Positions 1 through 9,579 of a stretch of 45,551 bases of DNA are shown piece by piece; within the stretch, counting starts at the first letter, position 1; the number at the start of each line of letters is the position of its first letter. The notes under the pieces are model-generated. The model ran no database searches. It was not told the origin of the DNA and saw only the letters and a list, made by a program, of their open reading frames with translations. Origin of the DNA: Bordetella parapertussis (GTDB taxonomy: Bacteria; Pseudomonadota; Gammaproteobacteria; Burkholderiales; Burkholderiaceae_B); contig CAMCYB010000012.1 of the NCBI GenBank assembly GCA_945883615.1, positions 1 to 45,551 on the forward strand. Reading direction: 5' to 3'. A program made the translations under genes and the position numbers.

Positions 1-56
1 CGCGTTTGCTTACGCTTGGCATCGAATTCAATATCAGAAAAGCTCAATTGGGGCAT
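1..56 (-). CDS. IS5-family transposase, N-terminal fragment (partial)
   Basis: Only the first 18 codons lie in the window. They read MPQLSFSDIEFDAKRKQT, which is the characteristic opening of IS5-family DDE transposases (InsH-like, DUF772 N-terminal domain). The ATG is at 56-54, and the gene continues beyond position 1. The terminal repeat lies a normal distance upstream at 142. Nothing can be said about whether the rest of the gene is intact. Confidence 0.75.
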   Translation of the reverse strand, partial: MPQLSFSDIEFDAKRKQT

Positions 57-142
57 GATCGTGATCGAAAAATTTGCGATACTAATCAGACAATTAACCG
101 CGTCCCGAGTTCTCTGAATTCGGGGACTTTTTCAGAGTTTCC
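1..142 (-). mobile_element. End of an IS5-group insertion sequence, cut by the window edge
   Basis: Seen: read on the minus strand, the element begins at 142 with a terminal repeat GGAAACTCTGAAAAAGTC, followed 86 bases later by the start of a transposase gene that runs off the window. The bases just outside (143-146) are CTAG, which fits the YTAR four-base target that IS5-group elements duplicate. Known: IS5-group ends typically start with GGAA and carry an imperfect repeat of about 16 to 20 bp. Inferred: this is the transposase-proximal end of an element lying to the left. It stops 92 bases upstream of the CYTH/CHAD gene, so it may supply or disrupt that gene's promoter. Confidence 0.8.
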
Positions 143-234
143 CTAGATACGAATAATTACGCTATTGTGACTTGTCATCAAATTTCTATGCCCTTGCCGT
201 TAATATCTACTTATTACATTTAGAGATAACCACT

Positions 235-1767
235 ATGTCAGAGCAAGAACTTAAATTAAATGTACCAAAATTGGCTTGGCGAGCCGTAGAGCGAGACGTT
301 TTGCGTGGCGCGGTCACCCGAGTGCGGCTTCGGGCACAGTATTTTGACACCCCAGATCGTGATTTAGTTAAGGCACGCATTTCATTGCGCTTGCGCCTTG
401 AAGGGCGACGTTGGGTTCAAACTTTAAAGATGCCAGGCACCCATGCGCTTGATCGGGTTGAGCTGAACCACCCCCGGCCAGGCCCCGTGCTTGACTTAAG
501 TGTGTATGAGGGAACCTCTGCCGCCAAGGCCTTAAATGATTGTCATGACCGCTTAGCCGTTAGTTATGAAACGGACGTAAAACGTATATTTCGTCGTACA
601 CGATTGGGTGCTAGCACCATTGAAATTGCACTAGACCAAGGCCACATTCAAGCAAGCAATTTAAAGTTGCCCATTCACGAAATTGAGTTCGAACTGGTCA
701 GCGGCCCCGTGCAGTCACTTTTCATGATGGGCAAACGTTGGCTGTCAAAGCATGGTCTCTTGCTTGATTTACGCAGTAAAGCTGAACGCGGTGATCAACT
801 GGCGCAGTTAAACCAAACTCTTTTAACGACACAAAAACAAGATCTGGCAGCAACGCAAGCAGCCAAAGCTGCAGCCGTGAATCGTTTTTGGGCGGCCACA
901 ACCATTGAGCCGAGTATTTTAAAACCTGATTTATCTTGCGACGAAGCGTTTGCGATCATTAGCCAATCTTGCCTGTCACAAGTAGCACGAAATGCGGCTG
1001 TACTGTCTGAAATTGATACATCTGGTATTTGTCGCGCGGGCACACCTGAACATCTACACCAATTACGTGTCGGTTTAAGGCGTTTACGCTCGTCTTGGTC
1101 ACTCTTTGACGGCTTAGCACAGTTACCTGAACAGTCACTTCGAGACGAAATCAGACAACATTTCACATTGTTGGGCAATACTCGTGATGACGATGTGCTT
1201 CGAGAAACAGTCATGCCTGTTTTAAACGCAGCCGGGCAACCGCCACTTGATTTACACAGCAACATAGACAACGTAAATGGCAATAAATTAGCTGGGTCAC
1301 GCGCGTTTCAAGGCTGGCTAGTTGATATGCTATCTTTCGCTGTGGCCACAAACGACCCGCCATCACCGAACCCCGCTAAACTTCGGTTGGTATTGCGCAA
1401 ACGCCTTCATAAATGGCACCAACAAGTGGTGGCAGAAGGGGTTCAGTTTCAAACACTGACCATTGAATCGCAACACAAACTGCGCAAACGCACAAAACGC
1501 TTACGTTATGGCTTGCAATTTGCCGAGTCGCTATTACCCACAACAAAGCTCAAACATTACCGTCGGGCATTAGCTGTTATTCAAGACGTGTTGGGCGAAA
1601 TGAATGATTTGTATGTCGCCCGCGAGCGTTTTGAAAAATTACGCGACGATCAACCCCCCGCGTGGTTTGCCGTTGGCTGGATCGCTTCTAGACTTGAGAT
1701 TTTGAGTCAAGAGGCAACCAAAGCCTTTCAAACACTCAAACGTGCCGATCACTTTTGGTCTAACTGA
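235..1767 (+). CDS. CYTH and CHAD domain protein, probable inorganic triphosphatase (YgiF-like)
   Basis: A 510-residue protein with two domains. The N-terminal CYTH domain starts with EQELKL, a variant of the ExExK signature that binds triphosphate and metal in the tunnel fold; its basic and acidic strands continue to about residue 200. The C-terminal CHAD domain (about 250-500) is helical and rich in conserved His and Arg, for example HQLRVGLRRLRS and HKLRKRTKRLRYG, a polyphosphate-binding pattern. Known: this architecture is found in YgiF-type triphosphatases. I chose the ATG at 235 rather than an upstream in-frame TTG at 172, because the CYTH motif begins right at this ATG and an AGAG-type ribosome site precedes it. 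The IS5-group end lies 92 bases upstream. Confidence 0.85.
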   Translation: MSEQELKLNVPKLAWRAVERDVLRGAVTRVRLRAQYFDTPDRDLVKARISLRLRLEGRRWVQTLKMPGTHALDRVELNHPRPGPVLDLSVYEGTSAAKALNDCHDRLAVSYETDVKRIFRRTRLGASTIEIALDQGHIQASNLKLPIHEIEFELVSGPVQSLFMMGKRWLSKHGLLLDLRSKAERGDQLAQLNQTLLTTQKQDLAATQAAKAAAVNRFWAATTIEPSILKPDLSCDEAFAIISQSCLSQVARNAAVLSEIDTSGICRAGTPEHLHQLRVGLRRLRSSWSLFDGLAQLPEQSLRDEIRQHFTLLGNTRDDDVLRETVMPVLNAAGQPPLDLHSNIDNVNGNKLAGSRAFQGWLVDMLSFAVATNDPPSPNPAKLRLVLRKRLHKWHQQVVAEGVQFQTLTIESQHKLRKRTKRLRYGLQFAESLLPTTKLKHYRRALAVIQDVLGEMNDLYVARERFEKLRDDQPPAWFAVGWIASRLEILSQEATKAFQTLKRADHFWSN

Positions 1768-1775
1768 CCCGTTTT

Positions 1776-1815
1776 ACCCTGTTTGATAAACACTGCGAGC
1801 CACCTTTAACAGGGT
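1776..1815. terminator. Possible bidirectional hairpin between converging genes
   Basis: ACCCTGTT at 1776-1783 pairs perfectly with AACAGGGT at 1808-1815, around a 24-base loop that contains a second small stem option (CCACC 1800-1804 with GGTGG 1813-1817). It lies in the 52-base gap between the stops of the CYTH/CHAD gene and ftsY. There is no clear U-tract on either side, so termination is inferred mainly from position. Confidence 0.3.
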
Positions 1816-1819
1816 GGTA

Positions 1820-3001
1820 TCAGTGCACAAGGGCGCGGGCAAACTCGCTCGCCACAAACGGTTGCAAATCATTGATCTGTTCGCCAATGCCCACCCAATA
1901 AACAGGAATAGGTCGACAACCTTGAGCCCCAGCAGCTAACGCGCACAGTACGCCCCCTTTTGCCGTGCCATCTAATTTAGTGACAATCAAGCCCGTTAAA
2001 TTTAAGGCGGCATCAAATGCTTTAACTTGCATCAGCGCGTTTTGACCGGTGTTGCCATCAATCACGAGCAAAATTTCATGCGGTGCGGTGTGGTCAGCTT
2101 TTGCAACAACACGTTTAATTTTTTTAAGTTCGTCCATCAAATGCAGTTGAGTGGGCAATCGTCCTGCCGTATCAACCATCACCACATCAACCTGTCGCGC
2201 ACGACCTGCATTAACAGCATCAAACGCAACGGCAGCCGGGTCACCGCCCTCTTGCGCAATAACTGACACATTGTTGCGTTGGCCCCACTCAATTAATTGT
2301 TCGCGTGCAGCGGCTCTAAACGTATCGCCCGCAGCCAACAAAACCTTGGCACCCTTTGCTTGCAAGGTGTAAGCCAGCTTACCAATTGAAGTCGTTTTTC
2401 CCGCACCGTTGACACCCGCGATCATCACCACCAAGGGCTTAACAGCACCCACATCGAAAGGTTTTTCAAGTATTTTTAAATGGTCTGTGAGCACCTCACA
2501 AAGCGCCTGCTTTGCACCAGCGGGTGTGTCGATCAATTCACTGCGTACGCGCTGTTTCAACTTTTTAATTAACTGCTGACTTGCCCCAGGCCCTGCGTCT
2601 GCCATAATTAATGCGGCTTCAAGATCATCGTAGAGGGCTTCATCTATCGTGCTTTGACCAAAAAGAACACCAATTTGCTTACCCGTTCGCGACATGCTTT
2701 TTGCAAGTCGCGCCATCCAAGAGGTGTTTTCTTTTTTTTCTAAGTGAGCATCCGCATCAATCGACTGATTGCCTATTTGTTCTGAGGGTGATTCAACAGC
2801 CGTTACATCAATAACCGTTTGCCTGATTGCAACAGCAGGTTCAAACATCGGGCGAGACAAAGAGTCGTCAAAGGGGGCCTCTGAGGCCCTCGCATCTGGG
2901 CTGGCTGCCACATCAACCATAAGCGATGCACCCGTTTCGTCAGGTACAGTAGAGTCTGGTGGGGTTGCCGTTTGAGGCTTTTTTTTAAAGAATCTAAACA
3001 T
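1820..3001 (-). CDS. ftsY: Signal recognition particle receptor FtsY
   Basis: A 393-residue SRP-family GTPase that docks the SRP-ribosome complex at the inner membrane. An acidic, poorly conserved N-terminal A domain (to about residue 100) precedes the NG domain. The G motifs are clear: P-loop GVNGAGKTTSIGKL, DTFRAAAREQL, DTAGR, TKLDGTAKGG and the closing GIGEQINDLQPF. The frame stays open upstream, but MFRFFKKK at 3001 is the normal family start. That leaves one base between this ATG and the divergent rsmD ATG. Neither this ATG nor the in-frame one at 3022 has a Shine-Dalgarno sequence, so translation from a very short or leaderless transcript is possible. Confidence 0.96.
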   Translation of the reverse strand: MFRFFKKKPQTATPPDSTVPDETGASLMVDVAASPDARASEAPFDDSLSRPMFEPAVAIRQTVIDVTAVESPSEQIGNQSIDADAHLEKKENTSWMARLAKSMSRTGKQIGVLFGQSTIDEALYDDLEAALIMADAGPGASQQLIKKLKQRVRSELIDTPAGAKQALCEVLTDHLKILEKPFDVGAVKPLVVMIAGVNGAGKTTSIGKLAYTLQAKGAKVLLAAGDTFRAAAREQLIEWGQRNNVSVIAQEGGDPAAVAFDAVNAGRARQVDVVMVDTAGRLPTQLHLMDELKKIKRVVAKADHTAPHEILLVIDGNTGQNALMQVKAFDAALNLTGLIVTKLDGTAKGGVLCALAAGAQGCRPIPVYWVGIGEQINDLQPFVASEFARALVH

Positions 3002-3002
3002 A

Positions 3003-3566
3003 ATGAAGAAGTATATTCGCATCGTGGGGGGGCAGTATCGACGCACCCCAATTTTAGTTACAGATGCCCCAGGTCTGCGACCCACACCCGACCGCGTTCG
3101 TGAAACATTATTTAATTGGCTGGCTTTTTTTTGGCACAACGAGTTTTCAAATAAAAATGTACTCGATTTGTTTGCCGGCTCGGGTGCTTTGGGGTTTGAA
3201 GCCGCCTCGCGGGGTGTGGCAAATGTACAAATGGTTGAATGTCACCCTCAAACAATTGTTGCACTGCGTCATTTGCGTGATAAGCTAAAGGCTGACCATG
3301 TCAAAATTCAGCCCGGCGATGCTAAATTAGTGATTCCTAAGCTTAATCAGGCGCAGTTTGACCTTATATTACTTGACCCGCCTTTTGGTCAAAATTGGTT
3401 TCCGTCTTTATTTACCCAAGTGTCACCATTATTAATTCCGGGTGGCCTGTTGTATGTTGAGGCAGAAGCATTATTTGAACCACCCGAGTTGTTTGAAACA
3501 CTTAGAACCGGGCACGCAGGTGCCGTACATTATCAACTTCTTCAAATAAAACAGCCTACAACATGA
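3003..3566 (+). CDS. rsmD: 16S rRNA (guanine966-N2)-methyltransferase RsmD
   Basis: A 187-residue Rossmann-fold methyltransferase that modifies G966 of 16S rRNA in the small subunit. Visible motifs are the starting strand RIVGGQYR, the SAM-binding [18 protein letters not shown], and the catalytic DPPF (in LLDPPFGQN), which is the RsmD form of the NPPY motif. The stop overlaps the coaD start by ATGA, so the two are translationally coupled, a pairing common across bacteria. The start abuts that of ftsY, and no Shine-Dalgarno sequence is visible. There is no later ATG before the conserved IVGG. Confidence 0.95.
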   Translation: MKKYIRIVGGQYRRTPILVTDAPGLRPTPDRVRETLFNWLAFFWHNEFSNKNVLDLFAGSGALGFEAASRGVANVQMVECHPQTIVALRHLRDKLKADHVKIQPGDAKLVIPKLNQAQFDLILLDPPFGQNWFPSLFTQVSPLLIPGGLLYVEAEALFEPPELFETLRTGHAGAVHYQLLQIKQPTT

Positions 3567-4081
3567 TTACAGCAATTTACCCTGGCACATTTGACCCCCT
3601 CACGCGCGGCCACGAGGATTTAGTTCGCCGCGCATCAACTTTGTTTGATTATGTTGTTGTGGGTATTGCGCAAAGCCATGCTAAAAAGCCGTTTTTCTCT
3701 ATCGACGAACGAGTTGAAATCGCCCGAGAAGTGCTTGGGCACTATACAAACGTTAAGGTTGCCAGTTTTTCTGGTCTTTTAAAAGATTTCGTGCGGGAAC
3801 AAGAAGGTCGCGTCATCATTCGCGGCCTAAGAGCCGTTTCAGATTTTGAATATGAGTTTCAAATGGCTGGTATGAACCGTCATTTATTGCCAGAGGTTGA
3901 AACGCTTTTTTTAACACCTTCAGATCAATATCAGTTTATATCTGGCACGATTGTGCGGGAAATAGCCTTTTTAGGTGGCGATGTGAGTAAATTTGTATTT
4001 CCGTCGGTTGACCGATGGTTGCAAGAAAAGTCTAAAGATCGTCGTGAGCAAACTTGGTCACACGGCTCAGTAAACGGCTAA
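3563..4081 (+). CDS. coaD: Phosphopantetheine adenylyltransferase
   Basis: A 172-residue enzyme for the fourth step of coenzyme A synthesis: 4'-phosphopantetheine plus ATP gives dephospho-CoA. The nucleotidyltransferase signature [15 protein letters not shown] (TxGH motif) opens the protein, and the C-terminal ISGTIVREI corresponds to the ISSTxVRE motif. Length is slightly above the usual 160 because of a polar tail. The start overlaps the rsmD stop by four bases. Confidence 0.96.
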   Translation: MITAIYPGTFDPLTRGHEDLVRRASTLFDYVVVGIAQSHAKKPFFSIDERVEIAREVLGHYTNVKVASFSGLLKDFVREQEGRVIIRGLRAVSDFEYEFQMAGMNRHLLPEVETLFLTPSDQYQFISGTIVREIAFLGGDVSKFVFPSVDRWLQEKSKDRREQTWSHGSVNG

Positions 4082-4087
4082 ATGTAG

Positions 4088-4419
<332 letters not shown>

Positions 4420-4457
4420 ACTCTCGTGTTTTGGCCTAAAAGAGGCCTGAGTTCAAA

Positions 4458-4535
4458 TCATTTAATCGAACTATTTAATCGAACTATTAAATCGAACCAT
4501 TTAATCGAACGATCAAAACAAACTACCCATTCGAA
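4458..4535. repeat. 13-bp-period tandem array B, four good and two degenerate units
   Basis: Units tcatttaatcgaa, ctatttaatcgaa, ctattaaatcgaa and ccatttaatcgaa are near-identical. They are followed by cgatcaaaacaaa and ctacccattcgaa with weaker match. The sequence is unrelated to array A but has the same 13-base period. The array runs over the stop codon (4523-4525) of the minus-strand MOSC-type gene. The 38 bases between the arrays contain a small hairpin, GGCCT with AGGCC. Confidence 0.8.
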
Positions 4536-4921
4536 CGATCAAATGGTTTCACTTGACTATCTGGGTGAACTTTAACCAAGCGGCACGATTGACCGCAAGC
4601 ATTACTGAACCATACTGCAGATAAATCACCTTCGTCGACCACATCAAAAACCTGACCTTGCGCGTTGATCGTGCGACGCACACTGTCATCGTCTTCCATC
4701 ACATCAAGAGGAATATCGAGGCGAATCATGCCTGGGCAGCGCAAAGCAAGGTAACCAAATTTCAAACTGATTTCAATCTTTGCTAAGGCAGGCAGTTGTG
4801 TTGCAGTCATCAATTGGTCATCATCATTAAGCACTAACCAACGATGGTGATAAGGGGCTGCCTGCTCAGAGGCGACGAGCGAGCAGCCTAAGATGGGCTG
4901 AGAAGCGGTTGCTTGATTCAT
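4523..4921 (-). CDS. MOSC N-terminal beta-barrel domain protein lacking the MOSC domain
   Basis: A 132-residue protein that matches only the N-terminal beta-barrel (MOSC_N) of molybdenum-cofactor sulfurase-like proteins: HHRWLVLNDD, ALAKIEISL, CPGMIRLDIPL and WFSNACGQSCRLVKVHPD are in the family order. Known: full-length relatives are near 280-290 residues, with a C-terminal MOSC domain carrying the functional cysteine. Here the protein ends right after the domain linker, and its last residues fall in the 13-bp array B. Either it is a working single-domain protein or a truncated relic. It starts three bases after the methyltransferase stop, so it is co-transcribed with that operon. Confidence 0.7.
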   Translation of the reverse strand: MNQATASQPILGCSLVASEQAAPYHHRWLVLNDDDQLMTATQLPALAKIEISLKFGYLALRCPGMIRLDIPLDVMEDDDSVRRTINAQGQVFDVVDEGDLSAVWFSNACGQSCRLVKVHPDSQVKPFDRSNG

Positions 4922-4924
4922 GAT

Positions 4925-5854
4925 TTAAGCTTGAGATGATGTTGTTTGAGGTAGGGTAGCGCTTGCTTCATCAGGTGCACTGGCAGCCACTAAAGCGGGT
5001 GCCGCAGAGGGTGCTGCAAAAATATCAACATGACCGATTTCGCAACCTTCCGCTCTAATGCGCGCTGCAAGCCACTCGTTCACATCGCCTTGTTCAACCT
5101 GACCGGTCTCAGTAACAGCCTGAGCAATACCCTGTGCCAACAACCGAATTAAAGTTAGATGCTCAGGGTTCATTAATGCCCAATTACTCAAACCCTGCGA
5201 CACGGTAAACGAACGTGTTTGCAAAGCACTGATTAAAGCTTGTGCAGCATGGGGCCCAGCAGCCGAACCAAACCCTTTATCAGTTTGTTGGTGCTCAATA
5301 AAGGCCTTCAGCACGGCTTCATCAGCAGCATGTGGTGGTAACCATTTTTCTATACCGTTATATGTCAAGACGGTGTACAACGGCGATTTAAGGGCCTGAG
5401 CAAAATGCTTTAACCACTCAACTGAGACCAAATCAAAAAAAGCAGCAGCAGTAATTAAATCTGGCTTCTTATTTAACACCTCAGCATATGATTTCATTAA
5501 ATCAGCTTGCAAAAACTGAACGTTGAGCGTGCGATCACTTTGCTTGATTTCAAAATTTTGATCATCGTCAACAATCACTTCATCGGCCCAATCGAGCAGT
5601 GCTTCACGGGCTGCACTTAAAAGAAGAGGGTCGTAATCGACAAGAGTCCAGTTTTGTTGACGACCTAAAAACGGGGCTAAACCGCGTAAGTTTGAGCCCG
5701 TGCCACAGCCTAAATCAATCACACTTAAATTAGGTAATGTTTTACCGTGAATGGCTTTTAAATAATCAAGCAAGGTTCGTTTGACCATGTTGTTGCAAGA
5801 GGCATGATCAACCGGTTCACGAACACTCAGCCACTCTGCTGAAAAACTACTCAT
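4925..5854 (-). CDS. Class I SAM-dependent methyltransferase of the pterin/glycosyl gene set
   Basis: A 309-residue Rossmann-fold methyltransferase. The SAM-binding motif IDLGCGTGSNL is at about residues 46-56 and the acidic post-II motif TLVDYDP follows. The tail from about 280 is low-complexity, Ala/Ser-rich. The N-terminal FSAEWLSVREPVDH is, as I recall, a conserved opening in homologues that sit beside the same MDR dehydrogenase and PTPS-like genes in alphaproteobacteria; I could not check this. The substrate is unknown. A GGAG ribosome site precedes the ATG, and the gap to the ABC gene is 21 bases. Context suggests methylation of a pteridine- or sugar-type intermediate. Confidence 0.75.
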   Translation of the reverse strand: MSSFSAEWLSVREPVDHASCNNMVKRTLLDYLKAIHGKTLPNLSVIDLGCGTGSNLRGLAPFLGRQQNWTLVDYDPLLLSAAREALLDWADEVIVDDDQNFEIKQSDRTLNVQFLQADLMKSYAEVLNKKPDLITAAAFFDLVSVEWLKHFAQALKSPLYTVLTYNGIEKWLPPHAADEAVLKAFIEHQQTDKGFGSAAGPHAAQALISALQTRSFTVSQGLSNWALMNPEHLTLIRLLAQGIAQAVTETGQVEQGDVNEWLAARIRAEGCEIGHVDIFAAPSAAPALVAASAPDEASATLPQTTSSQA

Positions 5855-5875
5855 AATGATTAAGCTCCGTATATT

Positions 5876-7633
5876 TTATGTTGCGATTGAACCAAACTGA
5901 TGTGACACCAGTTTTGCAAACATGCCACCTGCTTGCGCCAATTCTGTAAATGTACCTGATTCAACAATACGCCCACCATCAAAGACTAAAACCATATCAG
6001 CATGACGAATCGTTGATAAACGGTGTGCGATGATGAGTATGGTGCGGTTTTGAGCAGCCGCTTCAAGTGCGGCCTGAACACGCACTTCTGTGTCAGCGTC
6101 TAACGCACTGGTGGCCTCATCAAGAATCAGTATGGGGGGGTCTTTAAGTAGCACTCTGGCAACGGACAAGCGTTGACGCTCGCCACCCGATAACGCCCGC
6201 CCCCGCTCGCCTATGCGGGCATCAAAGCCATGCGGCTGACGCTCAATAAAATCAAGCGCTTGCGCCTGCTTTGCCGCTTGCGTGAGCTCTTCTAAGGATG
6301 CGTCGGGTTTACCCACACGCAGGTTGTCTGCGATAGAACGGTTAAACAGTAAAGCTTCTTGAAACACAACACCAATATTTTGACGAAGACCATCTAGCGT
6401 CATCGATTTAATATCTTGGCCATCAATTAAAACCTGCCCTTGTTCAGGGTCAAAGACGCGGTGTAATAAAGCCAACGCGGTTGATTTTCCGGCGCCTGAG
6501 GCACCCACCAAAGCAACCGTTTGGCCGGGTTCAACCACAAAGTTTAGGTTATTAACCGCAGCACTTTTACCATCATATGAAAACGTCACATCTTTAAACT
6601 CAACCCTACCCTGCAAACGACCCGGGTTGGTTGCTTGCGCCACCTCTCGCACCTGTGGGTGGGTGTCAAGCACATCAAAAAACTCGACCAAGCGTGGGGC
6701 TTCCATAGCCAACCGATTGATAAAACTCACCACTTGTTCGAGGCGACCAATAATCATGCCGGCAAAGACGATGAAGGTAACAATTTCACCGACTGTGATG
6801 AGGTTACGCGTAAACAACCAAAGCCCTAATAACAAGATCGATAAAACAGTCAATGTTGTGGCTGATCGCACCAATACGGTCACCACTGCCCACCAAGATA
6901 AAACGGGAAATTGTGCCCGCACAACGCGGTCACTTAAGCCTCTTAACGTTTGCACTTCATGCTGAATGCGAGCAAAACTTTGAACAAGGGCAATGTTACC
7001 TAAGGTGTCTGATACGTGCTCAGCCAAGTCTGAATGATGCCCCTCAACTTGACCTTGCAGACTGTGCGTTTTTTTTAAAACGATGTTTGTGACGATTACA
7101 AAAACAATGCACAACACGATAAGCAATGAGGCCAACTGCCAATTCATATATAAGGCAATGGGAATCAACACAATAATAGAAACAAAGGCTGACAAATGAT
7201 CACGAAAAAAACCAAGCCATAAAGCCCACATCGCATCGGCACCTTGCAACATAATTTTCACAAGGCGACCAGAATGCATGCCATGGCGCTGATGAGAAGG
7301 GAGCTGCAAAATATGTTCAAAATAATTGCGCAGCACGACATGACGACGCTTATGTGCCAGACGATCAGCAAATAGAGCGATAGTGGTGCCACAAACAATG
7401 GTGAATAAGCCGAATATGATCCAGGCGGCCAGAAAAGGCCATAATGTGAACCAAAGCGCGTCTTTTGACATTGACGCTGCACGCGTCAAGGTATCAATAA
7501 TTTTGCCAAATAAAATGGGCTCGGCAAATAAAGCCAAAACCAGCAAAACGTTAGCTAATGACAACCAACCTGCAGTACGCCCGTCTTGCCCGAGTTGCTT
7601 AAGAACTCGGGTGTAGAGACGAACGTAATGCAT
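5876..7633 (-). CDS. NdvA-like ABC exporter, fused permease and ATPase
   Basis: A 585-residue type I half-transporter. About six membrane segments fill residues 20-320. The nucleotide-binding domain has Walker [15 protein letters not shown] (about 374-388), signature [16 protein letters not shown], Walker [13 protein letters not shown] and a switch His in IAHRLST. The opening [13 protein letters not shown] and [11 protein letters not shown] resemble NdvA/ChvA, which export cyclic beta-1,2-glucan, more than lipid A flippases. The ATG overlaps the stop of the OpgH-like gene by one base (TAATG), so the pair is translationally coupled. I infer export of the product made by that synthase or of the neighbouring glycosylated metabolite; substrate unproven. 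Confidence 0.85.
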   Translation of the reverse strand: MHYVRLYTRVLKQLGQDGRTAGWLSLANVLLVLALFAEPILFGKIIDTLTRAASMSKDALWFTLWPFLAAWIIFGLFTIVCGTTIALFADRLAHKRRHVVLRNYFEHILQLPSHQRHGMHSGRLVKIMLQGADAMWALWLGFFRDHLSAFVSIIVLIPIALYMNWQLASLLIVLCIVFVIVTNIVLKKTHSLQGQVEGHHSDLAEHVSDTLGNIALVQSFARIQHEVQTLRGLSDRVVRAQFPVLSWWAVVTVLVRSATTLTVLSILLLGLWLFTRNLITVGEIVTFIVFAGMIIGRLEQVVSFINRLAMEAPRLVEFFDVLDTHPQVREVAQATNPGRLQGRVEFKDVTFSYDGKSAAVNNLNFVVEPGQTVALVGASGAGKSTALALLHRVFDPEQGQVLIDGQDIKSMTLDGLRQNIGVVFQEALLFNRSIADNLRVGKPDASLEELTQAAKQAQALDFIERQPHGFDARIGERGRALSGGERQRLSVARVLLKDPPILILDEATSALDADTEVRVQAALEAAAQNRTILIIAHRLSTIRHADMVLVFDGGRIVESGTFTELAQAGGMFAKLVSHQFGSIAT

Positions 7634-9402
7634 TAGCCACCGCTCGACAAGGGTGGTGCGTCAGGTGAGCGCAGATCTTGGCTGCTTAAGGCAGGCAGAG
7701 AAAGCTCTTTAAGCACTGCAGGGGTATTGAACTCTTCAGGTATACCAAACCAACGTATACGCTTTAAAAACAAACCAACAGAGGGCCAAGATGTGATGAC
7801 AGCAAGTGGTACGGCAACCAACATACCGCCCATAAACACCAGTGCGAATGGAATCGTCTCAGGGTGAAGGTGAGCGAGTGGCCAAATTAGTAATGCCCCC
7901 ACTACAAAATGCAGGCTATAACTTCGTACAGCTTGCAAAACAGGCACCACGTGATCGTCGCGCGCCTGACCTGACCAAGTGATATTTTTGCCAAATAACA
8001 AACCAACTAAAAATACCGTTTGTGAAACCCACATAATTGAGGTCAACAACAATGAAAAAATTGAATCAACAATTAATGCACTACTGAACCGAAGCACCCC
8101 ACCAAAACTGCGGCGTGTCGATGCACGCAACAACACGACAGCAGCGCTTGAGATTTTAGGTAGAAATATGACCAACAACAAAATCAAAAAAAGCACAGTG
8201 CCCGGGCCTAAATCAATGACACGATTAATATTGTAGGTTGAGCCGATCAACACTGAAAAGGCGGTAATCATAACCATCCAGGCGGGTGAGCCTGTAAACA
8301 TCATGACCGCTAATATGAGTTGCATACGACTTGTCGGCTTTATGCCTGGCAAATTAAGTAAACGTGCATATTGCATATTTCCCGCACACCAGCGTAAATC
8401 GCGACCTAAAAAATCATTTAACGTTGGGGGGTTTTCTTCCCAGCTGCCATCTTCAAAGGGGTAAACGCGTACTTCATAACCGGCGCGACGCATTAAAACG
8501 GCTTCGAGTTGATCGTGGCTAAGAATATGCTTTTCTTGCCCGCCGCGACCTTTCAATACAGGCATTTCGCAAGATTGCATAAAAGGTGCCAGACGTATGA
8601 CTGCGTTGTGCCCCCAGTACGGGCCACAATCACCCTGCCACCAAGCACTACCCATGGTGTATGAGCGCATACCTAAACGCATACCAAATTGAAAGATTCG
8701 GGTAAACGCACTTGTAGAGGGTAAGCCCACGACCAGGCTTTGCAAAATGCCCATTCCAGGGCTGGCTTGCATAATGCGCACCAAGCGCAACATGGCTGAC
8801 GCGCTCATAAAACTATCGGCATCAAGTACTAAAGCAAAATCGTGTTGTGCGCCCCATTGGTTACAAAAATCTTTGATGTTGCCTGCTTTGTAGCCTGTAT
8901 TGATTTCACGACGACGATAAGTCAATGCGATTTGTTCTTGCCAAGAAACCGCTAACTGCTCAAAAGCTACGCGCTCTTGCTCACCAATTTGTTGATCAGT
9001 GGTGTCGCTTAAAACATACACGTGAAATTTTTTGCCCTCACCGCTTTGTGCTAAGCCGCGCATCATGGCTTCGAGGTTACGTACCAAGCGTGCTGGCATT
9101 TCATTACGAATGCAGAGTAGTAACGCTGTGGTTGTATTGATGGGCAGATCTTCAGGTACACCTGCCGCTGCAGGGTTCACCACTGCGAGAGGGCTGCGAG
9201 CGAAAACACTGATTAAAAAACCAATAATGGAATTCCAAAAGCCTATTGAAAGCCACGGCAAGATCAACACAAAAGAAGCAAGAATGACGATATCAATGCC
9301 TGATATGCCACCCACTAATAAAGTTAAATACATTAAATAAAATAGTGCTGCACTGCTGGCAGCGACTAAAGTTGCAAACAATATACGCCTTTGCGTCATC
9401 AT
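7633..9402 (-). CDS. OpgH/MdoH-like membrane glucosyltransferase (GT2)
   Basis: A 589-residue inner-membrane processive-type glycosyltransferase. Two or three N-terminal membrane segments lie within 8-75, followed by a cytoplasmic GT2 domain with NTGYKAGNI, the metal-binding [22 protein letters not shown] near the acceptor-side acid, and LRWCAGNMQ in the Q/RxxRW position; at least four membrane segments follow from about 350. Known: OpgH makes the beta-1,2 backbone of osmoregulated periplasmic glucans with the periplasmic protein OpgG. No opgG is in this window, and the protein is shorter than enteric OpgH (about 850). Start at the first of two ATGs. First gene of the minus-strand operon. Confidence 0.82.
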   Translation of the reverse strand: MMTQRRILFATLVAASSAALFYLMYLTLLVGGISGIDIVILASFVLILPWLSIGFWNSIIGFLISVFARSPLAVVNPAAAGVPEDLPINTTTALLLCIRNEMPARLVRNLEAMMRGLAQSGEGKKFHVYVLSDTTDQQIGEQERVAFEQLAVSWQEQIALTYRRREINTGYKAGNIKDFCNQWGAQHDFALVLDADSFMSASAMLRLVRIMQASPGMGILQSLVVGLPSTSAFTRIFQFGMRLGMRSYTMGSAWWQGDCGPYWGHNAVIRLAPFMQSCEMPVLKGRGGQEKHILSHDQLEAVLMRRAGYEVRVYPFEDGSWEENPPTLNDFLGRDLRWCAGNMQYARLLNLPGIKPTSRMQLILAVMMFTGSPAWMVMITAFSVLIGSTYNINRVIDLGPGTVLFLILLLVIFLPKISSAAVVLLRASTRRSFGGVLRFSSALIVDSIFSLLLTSIMWVSQTVFLVGLLFGKNITWSGQARDDHVVPVLQAVRSYSLHFVVGALLIWPLAHLHPETIPFALVFMGGMLVAVPLAVITSWPSVGLFLKRIRWFGIPEEFNTPAVLKELSLPALSSQDLRSPDAPPLSSGG

Positions 9403-9436
9403 TTCTATGCCTAAAACATGTTAGTTGGTAAAGGGT

Positions 9437-9455
9437 TAAATCATGTGATGATTTA
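9437..9455. promoter_or_regulatory. Dyad in the divergent promoter region of the accessory cluster
   Basis: TAAATCA at 9437-9443 and TGATTTA at 9449-9455 form a perfect inverted repeat around five bases, within the 177-base gap between the divergent OpgH-like and MDR genes. A sequence TATAAT at 9506-9511, facing the MDR gene, could be a -10 box. A regulator binding here could control both arms of the cluster. No known operator consensus is claimed. Confidence 0.35.
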
Positions 9456-9579
9456 TTTGCCATCTTGGGCGACGCTTAGGCCGCCACAAAGATCTGGGCA
9501 TAACCTATAATTTCGCTAAGTGTTGAAGTATAGGGCAAACCCTGTATTTTCCAAAAATATTTTTTTAATTCAGTTGTTT

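Noticed and set aside
795..1283. 162-codon frame antisense to the CYTH/CHAD gene
   Set aside because: It lies wholly within a convincing domain-bearing gene and resembles no protein family.
3023..3139. N-terminal extension of FtsY
   Set aside because: The extra 46 residues overlap rsmD antisense and do not resemble FtsY; MFRFFKKK is the usual start.
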